A stretch of DNA of 64,000 nt from Cotesia glomerata (lineage: Eukaryota > Arthropoda > Insecta > Hymenoptera > Braconidae), in assembly GCF_020080835.1 (NCBI RefSeq), contig NW_025402108.1, forward strand, positions 372,001-436,000. The letters run 5' to 3'. Position numbers and translations under genes: made by a program. Positions within the stretch are counted from its first letter, which is position 1, and every line of letters starts with the position of its first letter. Positions 33,765-45,181 of the stretch are shown piece by piece. The notes beneath the pieces were generated by a model. It was not told the DNA's origin and did not search any database. It was given only the letters and a program-made list of their open reading frames with translations.

Positions 33765-34450
33765 TTCGAAAAAACTACAAATCAAAATGCAGCGTAAAAT
33801 GAACTCTTGTGTTAGATATATTTTTAAAGTATCTAGGCTGGAGCATGTCACGCCATATTATGCAAGATTAGGGTGGTTAAAACTTGATATCAGGAGAGAT
33901 TATTTTATAGCTTGTCTTTTTTATAAAGAAATTGTGCTAAATTATCAGCAATTATTTAGGTATAAACTAGAGTTTTTGCCAGTTGCATTGCGGAGAGGAG
34001 ATGTAAGAAATGATATTCTTAGATTACCTAGATCAAATTGTTGTATGTATGAGCGTTCATTTCTTATTCATGGCATACGTGTCTGGAATTCTTTGCCAGC
34101 AAATATTACTACGATAACCAATTTTGAAGAATTTCGCAATGCGTGCTTTAATTACTATACTGAGATTAGAAATTAACAAAATAATAAAACTGATAATATT
34201 GTATTGATTATTGCAGCATTTAGCTCTATACATAATTAGCTCTGAATTTAATTAGTTATCTATCATTGGCTATTAACTATTAACTATTGTCTGAAAAATA
34301 TATAATATGTTTGCTATTATATTTTTCCCCACTTTATGCACTGTATTTAATGTACACTAAATGTTAAAATTATGTAAAATTGATGGTCTTGAGGGAGTCT
34401 TGACTCCAAGATCAAATAAAACTTATTTATCTATCTATCTATCTATCTAT
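33765..34450 (+). mobile_element. 5'-truncated LINE fragment in the Helitron
   Basis: An open frame at 33787-34176 gives the C-terminal end of a LINE ORF2: CVRYIFKVSRLEHVTPYYA, LGWLKLDIRRDYF and RVWNSLPANITTITNFEEFR, a pattern typical of the region after the RT in several LINE clades. About 240 bases of 3' UTR follow, then a tail of TATC repeats (34424-34450). Helitron coding sequence resumes on both sides (CCACGTTCAA at the right and the ADEINAC frame at the left). No clear target duplication beyond about 3 bases. Confidence 0.8.
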
Positions 34451-35549
34451 GTTGAACGTGGAATGACGGGAAGTGTTTGTCTGAAGTCACCTGAAAGGAC
34501 TAACAGAGTGCCACCAAATAGTTTGTCGTTGTTTTTAATATCTTTCAATGTCCTGTTCAACGCCTCAAGCGAATGTTTGTGTGCCATGGTACATTCATCC
34601 CAGATGATAATTTTACACTGTTTCAGCACTGTGGCTATGGACGATTGTTTTTTTATGTTGCACACTGCGTCAGGGTTATTTTGAGTATTTAGTGGTAGCT
34701 TAAATACTGAATGAGCTGTTCTGCCTCCATCCAATAAAGTTGCCGCAATGCCCGATGATGCAACGGCCAATGCGATGCCATTATTGGATCGTATTTTGGC
34801 GAGAATTAGCGAAATAAGGAATGTCTTGCCAGTTCCACCTGGTGCATCTAAAAAGAAGAACCCACCTTGTCCTGCTGAAACTGCGAGCATAATGCGGTCG
34901 TAAATGGTTCTTTGTTCCTCATTCATTAGTGGGACATTGCGAGTAACAATCGCCGCCGTTTCTACAGTGTTGTACTGCATGTCACGATTCATTTCAGTGT
35001 TCATTAAATCAGTTGTACCTCGATTTGGCGAATTCATACCGAAATGACTTAGTGGTAAGTTGGCAATGATAATGCAAAGATCCTCAATAGCAATCAATGC
35101 TTCATTGTACATATCGTCGCTGAATGTTATCGCTAGATCGTTACACCGTGTACGATGTTGATGCAATATATCATCAGTCATTGAATCTTTGTGATTATCC
35201 CACAATATCTCTGCTCGGGCTGGAAAACATGTAGTCAACACTATAGCGAATAATAGACGAATTTGTATTGCTGTACAGTACAATGCTGCTTCAGCAAGCA
35301 TACATTCCCACTGATTGTCATCTTCTAGCAAGCATGCATCTTTATACGTTGTATACTGTTGCCCATTCACTTTACGTATACTTTACGTATATCTTGAAAT
35401 GACAATGGGCCAGTAACATTAACCAACAATAGTCGAAGATAAAAGCACTCAGTCTGTCTTGGATTCACTGTAAATACTCGCCCCAAGGTGGTTGATTTGA
35501 ATAAATTGGGGCATGCATCAACTGGTGAGCCTTGCTTGCGGGGTATCCA
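34451..35549 (-). pseudogene. Helitron helicase, N-terminal and central part
   Basis: Frame 35370-34447 carries NGQQYTTYKDACLLEDDNQW, EEQRTIYDRIM, the Walker A segment FFFLDAPGGTGKTFLI, VASSGIAATLLDGGRTAHS, IIWDECTMAHKHSLEALNR and GGTLLVLSGDFRQTLPVIP (motifs I to III). Upstream, 35390-35549 reads RLLLVNVTGPLSF-type Helitron sequence in another frame. An 11-base tandem duplication (ACTTTACGTAT twice, about 35368-35389) sits at the break and probably caused the shift. Confidence 0.88.
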
Positions 35550-36830
35550 TTATTTTGTTTGAGCCCATGTCAAATAGCGTGGTACTTGTGAATAGAGTAA
35601 AGTACGTGCAAAGGCACCAAAATCATCCGCACGATTACACAATTCAAAAAATTCAGGGAGTGTAGTTTTTGGTGGATTTATAGCACGATCAATCGCTGTC
35701 TCGTTCATGAAATATACACGCTGACCATTTTCAAGATGAACGGCTAACTGAACAACTGCTGGATCCCGTTCATGAATTGGAAAACCAAAGATACGCCAAA
35801 CAGCTTCATTGGAGCTGATGTATCGACTTATTTGGTAGAGCGTTATTTCATCGTTTTTATTTATTGGAGGAGCATTCACATTGGTATTTTTCACTCTAAA
35901 CACCGCCATGTCACTGCCTTTATGGACATACTTGCAAATGTATTTGATGCTCTTCACAGAACTGCAGAACTCAACATTAATATGAGCATTGTATGTTTTG
36001 CTCAGCAGGGGCGAATATGGCACGACCCAACGATTGTCAATATCAATGTCTGTGTTGCTGATGTTTTTAATAAATGATTGTCCGCCATTATCTGGATTCC
36101 TTCGACGATATATTGGATATCCGTCGACATTTGTGATTGTATCGTTAGTGAAATCTTTAGGGAAATTTTTTGTACATTTTCCATCTGACATGCATGGCGA
36201 TGAACGATTAAAAGTACCGCATGGGCCATGAATCATGTTTGCTGTAACAATATCAAACAGCAATTGATCAGTAGACGGATCGGGAACTTCTGCAGAAATT
36301 ATATTATCTATTTTTTCAGGACGGATTTTGTCGATTAACCAAACCAAAATGTGGGCATGAGGTAATCCTCGCTTTTGCCACTTAACCGAATACAGCCAGC
36401 AAAATGTGGGACCGAATACATGTGATTTAGTAATAAAATTTATTAATGACTTCAGCTTTTATCTAAACACACGGGCTGTAATGTCATGACGATGTATTGC
36501 ATTTTGGCCAGGCAACAGCAAAGATGTAATCTCTGGCCATTTTGGATTACATGTGAACGTGATAAATAAACACGGTCGCCCATATTCGCGCACGAAAGTC
36601 AGAGCATCCTGTATATACTCTTGCATATGAAGTGGACTGCCTACGTACGATGATGGTAGAATGACAGAGTTACCAATTTCGGCGGCGTCGGCGTTGTTCA
36701 CAATAGCGTCTCGCAAGTGAATGTACTGTTCCACACGTAGCTTGAGTTGATTCAATTCTGTCGAAGCTAGAGCTCTTATAAGTAAACACAAAAAAAAATT
36801 TCCCAATTGTAATAAAAATCTAACTTTCAC
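35550..36830 (-). pseudogene. Helitron Rep (HUH nuclease) domain, frames broken
   Basis: Relaxase-like initiator that would nick and join DNA. 36830-36459 holds GSPLHMQEYIQDALTFV and CLFITFTCNPKWPEI. The HUH motif itself (GLPHAHILVWL, codons for His-Ala-His at 36359-36351) falls after a frame change near 36459. 36347-35550 holds IHGPCGTFN, CMSDGKCTKNFPKDF, YPIYRRRNPD and the tyrosine motif YICKYVHKG. The N-terminal zinc region is not visible and the frame peters out in AT-rich sequence at 36830. Confidence 0.87.
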
Positions 36831-37619
36831 CGAATTCGTTTTTCACCATTCCCAACAATATTTTCGTTATAAATAAGAAAGAATAATTTTTGATTTTATA
36901 ATAAACGTAAAAAATTATTTATACTTACAACTCAATAGCCGTTGTTTGCGGGAACTCGTGACACGTGTTGAGTATTTTAGAGGTTATGTAAGTCACTTAA
37001 TTAACTGATCGTGCGATTTACACTCAAAATTAATAATTTTATTAGTTATTAATACTTAATTATATTCAATAATACTAGTTATTAATAAATAAATAATAAA
37101 GTTACTCGAGAATATATTTGATATGAGAGTTACACTGAGATAGTAAAAATGTTTAACTACTACGCTTGACGCATAAACACTAATAATAGCCGAAAACTGT
37201 AGAGGTAACATCCCTACTCCGTGCTGTTTACAGGGTGAGAAGTGACACCGGTAGACACATGGAGGGGATAACTTACCAAGTGATAATAATTGATGTTATC
37301 GAGCGGGATAAAAAATGATTAAATTATGAAAATGACTATTAAAAAGCAAGGGTTGGTGATAAAAAAAAGTTCAAATTTAGAGTTGTATGTATTTTTTGAT
37401 GCCACATAATAAAAAAATTAAAAAAAAAAAAATTTTATCAAAAAATTAAAAAAAAAATTTTTGGGGTGAACACCCCTTATCACTTAGAGGTTAGAAAAGT
37501 AGATAGTAGCCGATTCTCAGGCTTACTGAATATGCATAAAAAATTTCATGAGAATCGGTCAAGCCGTTTCGAAGGAGTATGGGAACGAACATTGTGACAC
37601 GAGAATTTTATATATTAGA
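36831..37619. other. Helitron 5' non-coding region
   Basis: No ORF. AT-rich, with the segment AATCGGTCAAGCCGTTTCG near 37554 and the conserved 5' terminus at 37619. On the minus strand this leads into the Rep frame. Confidence 0.6.
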
Positions 37620-38222
37620 TAAAAGTATTTTCAAAAATCATGAATTTTACTTGTCGAAATTTGCGATGTCGGAATGAAATTTCCGACCCTAGATTCCGAC
37701 ATTGAGTTCTTCCGCAGATATACTGAGAGTTAATTAATTCCGAATTCATCAAAAAATTCAGTTTACCGTGCCCACACTATTAATTATTTATATTTCTATG
37801 AAATTTATAAGAGTATTTGAAAAAAATTTTGAATTTCACCTGTCGGAATTTGCGATGTCGGGAAGACATTTTCGATGTCAAGTTCTTTCTTTAGGGACAG
37901 AAAATATATAAATTTGCCATTCATCGTGAAATGGAATTCATCGGAGCCAGAGTCTCCATTATTTATAGTTTTATAAAATTTATAAGATTACTTTTAAGAA
38001 TTACAAATCTCATCTGTCGATGTCGGAATAAAATGTCCGACCCCCGATTTCGACATCGAGTTCATCTGATATATAGAAAATTAATCAATTTGCCATTTAT
38101 CGTGAAATGGAATTCATCGTGCTCAATTATTAATATTTTTATGAAATTTTGAAGAATATCTTCAGGAATTTTGAATGATATCTGTCGTAATTAGTAATAT
38201 GAGAATAAAATTTCCGATCCTC
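37620..38222 (+). repeat. Satellite B, segment 2
   Basis: Three or more units with GCGATGTCGGAATG, GAGTTCTTCCGCAGATATAC and ATTCAGTTTACCGTGCCCA. Starts exactly at the Helitron 5' junction and ends in CCTC, the duplicated target of the solo LTR. Confidence 0.8.
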
Positions 38223-38548
38223 TGTAACGGGGTGGTTAGCCCTGTCCAATTGGTCACCCCTTTCCTCTTTGAAAAGGGCGCCACTGGGATTTTATACTCG
38301 GTGTCCCAGAAACCGGGGAGCATGAGAAGGAAAGATCGGGTCGTGAGAAGTTGAGAAAGGCTGAAAAATTAATACTGAGAAACAATTATTAACAATTTAA
38401 TTATTTATTTAATGTAAACAATTTAATTCTAACAAAATTCCTTAACAATATTGCCCTTAAAATTAACCTATCAATCACTTAATTGTGAGAACCTCTCACC
38501 TACGCAGGCACTTGCCAAAACTTACAACTAAATATCATTAAATTCTTT

Positions 38549-38835
38549 TAACCATAGATCATTACGCATCTATCTTCTTAATTTCTTAACTCAACATAGA
38601 CCATTACGCATCTATCTTCTTAATTTCCTAATTCACTTTTAGACCATTACGCATCTATCTTCAATTTCTTAACTCAACATAGACCATTACGCATCTATCT
38701 TCAATTTCTTAACTCAACATAGACCATTACGCATCTATCTTTAATTTCCTAACTCAACATAGACCATTACGCATCTATCTTTAATTTCCTAATTCAATCA
38801 TAGACCATTACGCATCTAGATTCTTAATTTCTTAA
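38549..38835 (-). repeat. Minisatellite in the solo LTR, about 7 copies of 40-45 bp
   Basis: The motif ATAGACCATTACGCATCTAT recurs about every 40-45 bases, with variable AATTTCTTAACTC spacers. Confined to the LTR. Confidence 0.9.
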
Positions 38836-39389
38836 ACCCTCGTCCAACTGACGGAATAACAAACAACATATTTTACCCAATAAAAACTTCTTAATTATTC
38901 AATTATCTGAACTAATTTCACATAAACAACCTCGTCTACCTGATGGAATACCATATAATACCATAATTACCTAACTTCCATATAAAATCGTCCACCGACG
39001 CTAACTTCATTCTATAGAGTTCTCTACTTTATTCATACATCTTAATTACCAATAAAACTGAATCTTAAAACTTCGCATTTTCCAAAATTACCAAAATTAC
39101 GCCTAACAATTACTTAACACAAAATTCCGACCTTCGATTTTAATTCTTAATCCTCCTTAAATAAATTCTAAGCGATATTTCTTAATTAAATTCTGTCTCG
39201 AAAATTCCTAACTAAAATTAATTTATTATACCCGGGAAAAAATGATCAGATCTGATCAGACATGAACAGGCATGAGTCTTCAGGTCTGATCAGGTATGAA
39301 AAATGACCGGGTCTGATCAGACCTGGCCAGGCATGTTCAGGTCTGATCAGATCTGTTCATGTCTGACTCGATCAGGTCCATAAAAAAAT

Positions 39390-39465
39390 CGGTGCCGACG
39401 GGGATTCGAACCGTACACCTCGCGCTCTTCAGACTGACACTTTACCTCTTGACCAAATGATTCAT
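39390..39465 (-). other. tRNA-like module (A and B boxes)
   Basis: On the minus strand TGGTCAAGAGG (39455-39445) fits the pol III A box, and GGTTCGAATCC (39412-39402) is a perfect B box, with TCTGAAGA at the anticodon position. The T-stem is only partly complementary and no acceptor stem pairs, so this is a tRNA-derived sequence rather than a tRNA gene. Confidence 0.65.
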
Positions 39466-40554
39466 CTTAACTTGAGAGTATCTTTCGAGCTACTTCAAGT
39501 AATTCAAATTTTATACATGATTTATCCTTATAGTTAACGGAGTTCTATACCTAATTTATTAATTATTAATAATTAATCATATATTACAGTGATTTATTCG
39601 GAACGGCTATGTATTTTTTTTCGCTCCATTAACATATGGTTCTACACTGAGAGAGAATTTTATTCAATAGTAATAAAACAGTTTATTTGGACTTGAAAAA
39701 AAATTTAGTTAATATTAATAAAATTATATTTCATATAAATAAAATTATATTAGTATTTAATAAAATTTCATAAGTATTTAATAAAATTTTCTTAAATACT
39801 AATATGTGTTTATTAAAATAACCACGAACGACGCTTTCGTTTGCTGTCATTAATACGAATATTAAGTCATTAAAAGAAATAATCTCAAAAAAAAAAATTA
39901 ATATTCATCAATTAATTATAATATATTCAAATATATTTTCACAGTAAAGTCTTTTAATAAATAGTATTAAGATTTTTTAACAAGACATCCTAACCTAACC
40001 TATTTGTTTACTTCATGACGAATCACATGTAGAGATTTTAAATAATAAAAATAAATAAATATTCGATTGAATTTATGAAATCATAGTCTTTATTTTTAAC
40101 AAATGCGTCCCTACATTGTCTGGTTTTCTGCTTCTGTTTTCATTTTATTAAATAATGTCTAACTCTTATCGATTCATTTGTGAAATTTTTAAATTTAAGT
40201 GCATAAAATTAACATCCACTCGGATAACAACAGTTGTAGACTTTGTATTTCAAAATATAGTTCCGACAAAATTCAATTTTACTTAATTATTTATTCAATT
40301 AATTACTGATCAATACTTGTTAGTTAGTTGATTAATGAATTTTCTTTATATTACATGTAGATAAATATTCATTACATACTAAGAAACATTTATTAGTATT
40401 TAATAAAATTTTTATTAGTATTTAAGGAAATTTAATTAATATTTAATAAATTTTTATTTGGGATTAGCCAAATAAACGTTTTATTAAATAGTAATAAAAT
40501 TTCATTACTATTAAATAAAATTGTCTCTCAGTGTTGGCTAGATATCAGACATGG

Positions 40555-41000
40555 ACAGGTCTGATCAGGTCTGAGCGTATTTAAGGCTTCAGACATGAAC
40601 AGACATGAGCAGGCATGAACAGGTCTGATCAGATCTGAACGTATTTAACGCTTCAGACATGAACAGACATGAGCAGGCATGAACAGGTCTGATCAGGTCT
40701 GAGCGTATTTAATGCTTCAGACATGAACAGGCATGAGCAGGCATGAACAGGTCTGAACGGATTTAACGCTTCAGACATGAACAGACATGAGCAGGCATGA
40801 ACAGGTCTGATCAGGTCTGAACGTATTTAACGCTTCAGACATGAACAGACATGAGCAGGCATGAGCAGGCATGAACAGGTCTGATCAGGTCTGAACGAAT
40901 TTAACGCTTCAGACATGAACAGACATGAGCAGGCATGAACAGGTCTGATCAGGTCTGAGCGTATTTAATGCTTCAGACATGAACAGGCATGAACAGGTCT
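40555..41000 (-). repeat. Tandem subterminal repeats, about 7 units of 65 bp
   Basis: The unit contains GCTTCAGACATGAACAGACA, TGAGCAGGCATGAACAGG and TCTGATCAGGTCTGA. Same sequence in inverted orientation at 63630-63850 in copy 2. Confidence 0.85.
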
Positions 41001-41779
41001 GATCAGGTATAATTTCAGGCCTGATCATACATGAACAGGCCTGCTCAGGTCTAATTTCAGGCCTGATCAGATATGAACAGGTCTGCTCAGGTCTAATTTC
41101 AGGCCTGATCAGATATGAACAGGTCTGATCAGTCCTGATCATTTTTTCCCGGGTAGCCAACAGGCCTATAATAAATTACTAATAAATTCTTTACCAATAA
41201 ATTAACAATTTATCCATTAAATATAAAAGTTCAGCGACAAAACTAACTACTTGACCTTGACAATAAAACTAAAGTACGAATTCGTTAATATAAAAAGATG
41301 ACCGCTCAAGAAATTAAATTTAATTATTTCAGCCTCTTAATTAAATTATTAATTAATTTGGCCTAAAATAACCCAAAATACCTGATAACTGAAACCGGTA
41401 CTCCAGCGATGAATTCTTTTCCCAGTAGAAAGAAAATGACGGGATCAGCTCCACTGTGCCTGCTGACTTCCAAAGCTCCAGAAACTCGTGTCACCAAATT
41501 ACACCCAGCTCCCAATCTTATCCTCGATCAATTTATCCTAGAAATTCTAGTAAATAAATATTTCGAATAAGACGAAGATCGTCAGCCAAATGGCCTAACG
41601 ACAAGTAATTTTTAACAAAAATACCAGACAATAAAATTTAATCGCTTCGTTCCATTCGTGAAGCCTTAAGAAATCAACTACTTACTTGTCTCAGAAAAAT
41701 CGCCCACGCTGGAACACAGTTACCCAACGTACTCGCAAAAATTCACCGGAAGAAAGAGAGTCTTGACACAACACCCGGC

Positions 41780-41788
41780 GTTTTTATA
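41780..41788 (-). promoter_or_regulatory. TATA box of the solo LTR
   Basis: GTTATAAAAACGCC on the minus strand, about 205 bases into the LTR and upstream of a CTCTTTCTTCCGG segment. The position suits a pol II LTR promoter. Confidence 0.5.
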
Positions 41789-41992
41789 ACCTCTCCTCGT
41801 GCTCTCCAACTTTCCTATCTTCGCTCCCGCGCTTCATTTTCCGGGGACTGTAGTGGGGACTTTCGATTAGCACGCCCGGTGACAAGTCGAAACTACTTGT
41901 CAAAAATCGAAAGGTAAGGGAAAGCCCTGACCTACCGTGCGTTAATTAAGTGGTCGATAATGACACCGGGAAGTTCGATTTTCCCTGTTACA

Positions 41993-42078
41993 CCTCGATT
42001 TCGACATCGAGTTCTTGCTCTGATATACTGAGAATTAATTAATTTGCCATTCTAAAAAAATTAAATTTATCGTGCCTA
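41993..42078 (+). repeat. Satellite B, segment 3
   Basis: Continues the unit split by the solo LTR (GATTTCGACATCGAGTTC, GATATACTGAGAATTAATTA), up to the TA used by the next element. Confidence 0.75.
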
Positions 42079-43781
42079 CCCTGGTGGTTTTGTGGTCACG
42101 GTGAAAATACTATGGAAAGTCGGTAGTTCTCTCTATGGTCAACAGTGAGAACTTAGTATTACAGTTGTAATTTCACGGTGAAACATTGGTGACTTTGTTT
42201 CATTTCACTACTGTCAAAATATGGTATATATCAGATTATTAGACCTTGGTAAAATGGTTCAAATGACATTTTAATATGGCAACTATGGAGTGAAACCATA
42301 GTAAAAAGTTCATAAATGTATAGTTATTTGACAGTCAAAGCACTGTTGTTACACAGTAAAATAGGAGTGAATTCAAAGTCGTTTTGCTGTCGTTTCATCG
42401 TCGTGCTACTGTCGATTTACCGTCGTTTCACGTTCCTTCCTTTGTCGAATAACTCTCCTTTGACCGCCTTTGAATAACCTACTCATAAAAAATCCCAATT
42501 GAAAATGCTAAAATTCTCCAAAGTTAAAAATTTAGTATTTTTAGGACAATAATAATTATAAGTAGTATTTACGGATTTTTTTTTTAACTTATTAATTACT
42601 AACTCATTGATACACTACTAAGCCTGTACAGCCCGGCGTGAGTTATGAGCACTGATGTTCACTAAAAATTAAATTTCAGCTCACACCGGGACTCGAACCC
42701 ACGCTTCACCAGTCTCAAGCAAGCATGACAAGCGTTGTACCCCTTAGCCATGGGACTGTCTACTAAATGGTAGTGAGTTTGAATGAATATTTTTCGACAG
42801 GGACAGGTAGTTTTTAATTAAAAGTTGATGAAATTTTCTTTTATATTTATACCATTATAATTAAGGACGTTTTTCATGGTATCTTGAAATATCCTGATTC
42901 TGTAAAAAAACATATAATTAAAATTTTTTATTTCATAAGCTTTCCTTCATTTGTGTTTGTCATATGAATATTGATGTAATTATTAAATTTATTAATTGTC
43001 GAATAGTGTTAAAAAATAAATATTTTTTTCCTCACTCTGTAAGTTATTATCTTGTTTCAACTTTTAACGCTGACATTTTTTGAATATATTTCTGAACAGT
43101 TATTTGAAATAAACTGTGGCCTTGCATTGATGATATACATGCATTCTTTTGAATTTATTATCACCGTGATGTGACGTGTTATTTTTTTCAATCAAGCGAA
43201 AAAATATTAATTTGTAAATGAAATTTTTTAAAGCGTTTATTTAAAAAATTTTTTTATTCTGAAAATTAACTACAAATAACTAAATTTAATGTGAAATATC
43301 AATAGAGTTCAGCACTCTATACTGTTTATAAAATAATAATTGAACAGGATTTAGATCATTTGTCCGGAAGAAAACGAACGAGTATATACGGTGAAAAGAA
43401 GGTGATTTTACCGTGAATTGACGGTCGAACGATCGCCGAACTGTAGTAGGTCCACAGTGATATCACTATGAGTTTATGAGGTGTTCACTTTGAAAAAATC
43501 ATTTTTCCGCAGTAGAAGCATGCCATACTGACAACAGAAATGTTAGAGTTCCACGAATTAGGAACGGTCTTTTCACCATCGAACTGCTGATAAGTCAACA
43601 TTTATTTACCATCCGTAGTTAGTAACGCAACAGAACGAATATACTGTTTTTCGACAGTGATTTCACCGTACTACAACCCTAACTAGATAGTGAAATAGCC
43701 GTCACGTGAAACGACCGTGAATCGACCATCTTTTCACTATGGAGTCACCGCGGATTTACCGTAAGCATGAAACCGCCAGGG
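42079..43781. mobile_element. CCCTGG-ended TIR element
   Basis: Termini CCCTGGTGGTTTTGTG and CCCTGGCGGTTTCATG (inverted), TA on both sides (42077-42078, 43782-43783). 1.7 kb with no ORF. Both subterminal regions are rich in CACGGTGAAA/CCGTGAAAC/ACGGTCG words. A tRNA-like module lies at 42677-42760. Satellite B flanks it on the left and briefly on the right. Confidence 0.8.
42677..42760 (-). other. tRNA-like module (A and B boxes)
   Basis: On the minus strand TGGCTAAGGGG (42750-42740, A box) and GGTTCGAGTCC (42699-42689, B box). The stems do not form a full cloverleaf. Same arrangement as the module at 39390-39465, in an unrelated-looking TIR element. Confidence 0.65.
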
Positions 43782-43783
43782 TA

Positions 43784-44737
43784 GTTTTAATTATTTAGGG
43801 GAGGGGGGGGGCAAAATGGGGTACTTAAGAAACCGTTATGATTTTAAGGACTTAAATATGCTGATTTTTCTCGTTTTCAGTCGCAATTGAAGAAAAATAA
43901 TCAAATTTCAAGTTGCCGTAGAAAAAAAATTTTTTTTTTTTGCGGGCAAAATGGGGTACCCCCTGAAAAAGTGAAAAAAAAATTTCATTATCTGAAAATG
44001 AAATGTCGTTAAAAAAATAACATTTTCTTATCGATAAGTCTACGAAAGAACCCAGAGAGATGAACAAATCACCCAAAAAAGAAACATTGTTATAGTTGAC
44101 GCAATATACTCCTAACAAAAATTGAGGTAGCAACAAAAATTTTTTAATTTTGTAGTAATTTTTGACGGGTTTTGCTTGAGTAAAAATAATATCAAGATAA
44201 AAAAAAAGAGTTCCCTTGAAAAGATTCTAATTTTTGGATCTCCCGGTGAAAAACTTTTTAGACAGTTCTCACGCAATTCCAAGCAATAACACGAAAAAAA
44301 AACATTCGTAATTTTTTTGCACTCTCTTTCTTGGTTTAGGGATTCAGGAAAATTTTTTCAAGTTGAATGATTTTGTAGGCCTGAAGATCTTACTTTTTAA
44401 ATTAAATATCTCACAAACCCACCAAATGATTTTGAAGAAATTGGCGGCCTCTGACACAGTTTTCTGAGCATTGATAGAAATTATGACATCATAAATTATC
44501 CGAGAATAAATTTCGAAGTTATTTGAAAAAGACATTCTTTTAGAAAGGTTAGTTTACACAGAAAAAAATATTTACTTGAGCCAAGAAAATATTTTTCTTC
44601 CTAATTATTTCCTTGAGTGAAAAAAAAATTTTCTTTTTGACGCAAGAAATTTCACTTATTCCAACAAAATTAACTCTCTTGTTAATTAGTTGAATAGTTC
44701 CAACACCATCCGTCGGGGGTCGCTCTGGTAGCCGAAC
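43784..44737. other. Mixed repeat DNA
   Basis: A few bases of satellite B to about 43797, then a segment with GGGGCAAAATGGGGTACTT and GCGGGCAAAATGGGGTACCC related to 17745-17770, then AT-rich DNA. Starting near 44559 an ACAGAAAAAAATATTTACTT stretch begins another repeat, into which the gypsy element inserted. No gene seen. Confidence 0.4.
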
Positions 44738-45058
44738 TGTGGGGGTAAACACACACACAATCAACTATCACAAACACTCTCACACACACTATACTGAGTA
44801 CTAAAAATCAAACTAAGCGCTCAACAATTCTACCAACTACCTCTCCCCGTACGGACCGGTGTTATTGGTACCCCTGAGATTATTATTTTTATATAGAAAC
44901 AGTACAAACTATAGATAGTTACCTGAGATTATTCAAGATACATATCTTTATTGATTATATAACTATTATTGTAAGTGTAATAAATAATTGAATAAAATAT
45001 AAGTGTTAGATTTGTATATGTGTGTACGCTATAATTGTAGTAGTAAATATCCTCTACA
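44738..45058 (+). repeat. CsRn1-like 5' LTR
   Basis: TGTGGGGGTAAAC...CCTCTACA, 321 bp. Preceded by GAAC. Contains (CA) runs and AATAAA near the end. Confidence 0.93.
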
Positions 45059-45061
45059 AAT

Positions 45062-45073
45062 TGGTGACCCCGA
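45062..45073 (+). other. Primer-binding site, tRNA-Trp type
   Basis: TGGTGACCCCGA, three bases after the LTR. Complementary to the 3' end of tRNA-Trp (TCGGGGTCACCA), the primer of CsRn1 and Kabuki elements. Confidence 0.75.
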
Positions 45074-45181
45074 GAAAAAAGTGCGTGCATATACAATATA
45101 ACCTGCAACGCGTCCAGAACATTCGACGACGCTGTCAACTATCTCACTCGCACTCCCGCGAAAAATAAAAACACAAGCAAT

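Larger units (their letters stand above)
32695..37619 (-). mobile_element. Helitron, near-complete but decayed
   Basis: On the minus strand it begins TCTAATATATAAAATTC (37619) and ends CAACTAG (32695), the 5'-TC and CTRR-3' termini of Helitrons. Flanking bases are A (5') and T (3'), the usual A^T target. A 6-bp stem (GGCAAA/TTTGCC) lies 10 bases before the 3' end. It encodes a Rep-helicase in several broken frames, and a LINE fragment is inserted in the helicase region. Satellite B continues on both sides, so the insertion site is resolved. Confidence 0.9.
39231..41153. mobile_element. CCCGGG-ended TIR element, copy 1
   Basis: Termini CCCGGGAAAAAATGATCAG and its reverse complement, with TA on both sides (39229-39230, 41154-41155). 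It is 1.9 kb, with no ORF of note. Both subterminal regions are packed with TGATCAG, AGACCTG and ACATGAAC words. A tandem block (40555-41000) repeats a unit of about 65 bases ending in TATTTAACGCTTCAGAC. A tRNA-like module lies near the left end. Partial second copy at 63491. Likely a non-autonomous DNA transposon. Confidence 0.8.
38223..41992 (-). mobile_element. Solo LTR (Ty3/gypsy-like), minus orientation, with nested element
   Basis: Termini TGTAACAGGG...CCCCGTTACA on the minus strand, flanked by CCTC on both sides (38219-38222 and 41993-41996). Removing the nested CCCGGG element leaves about 1.85 kb. Satellite B is continuous across the site once the LTR is removed. No internal retrotransposon genes are present, so it is a solo LTR by recombination. 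A TATA box lies near 41780, and a seven-copy minisatellite near the 3' end. It ends like the candidate LTR at 713-2037. Confidence 0.75.

Noticed and set aside
38549..38835. CRISPR-like array
   Set aside because: Repeats of 40-45 bp with near-identical spacers inside an LTR in a eukaryotic genome; an ordinary minisatellite.
39390..42760. Functional tRNA genes
   Set aside because: The A and B boxes are good, but acceptor and T stems do not pair properly and both lie inside TIR elements.
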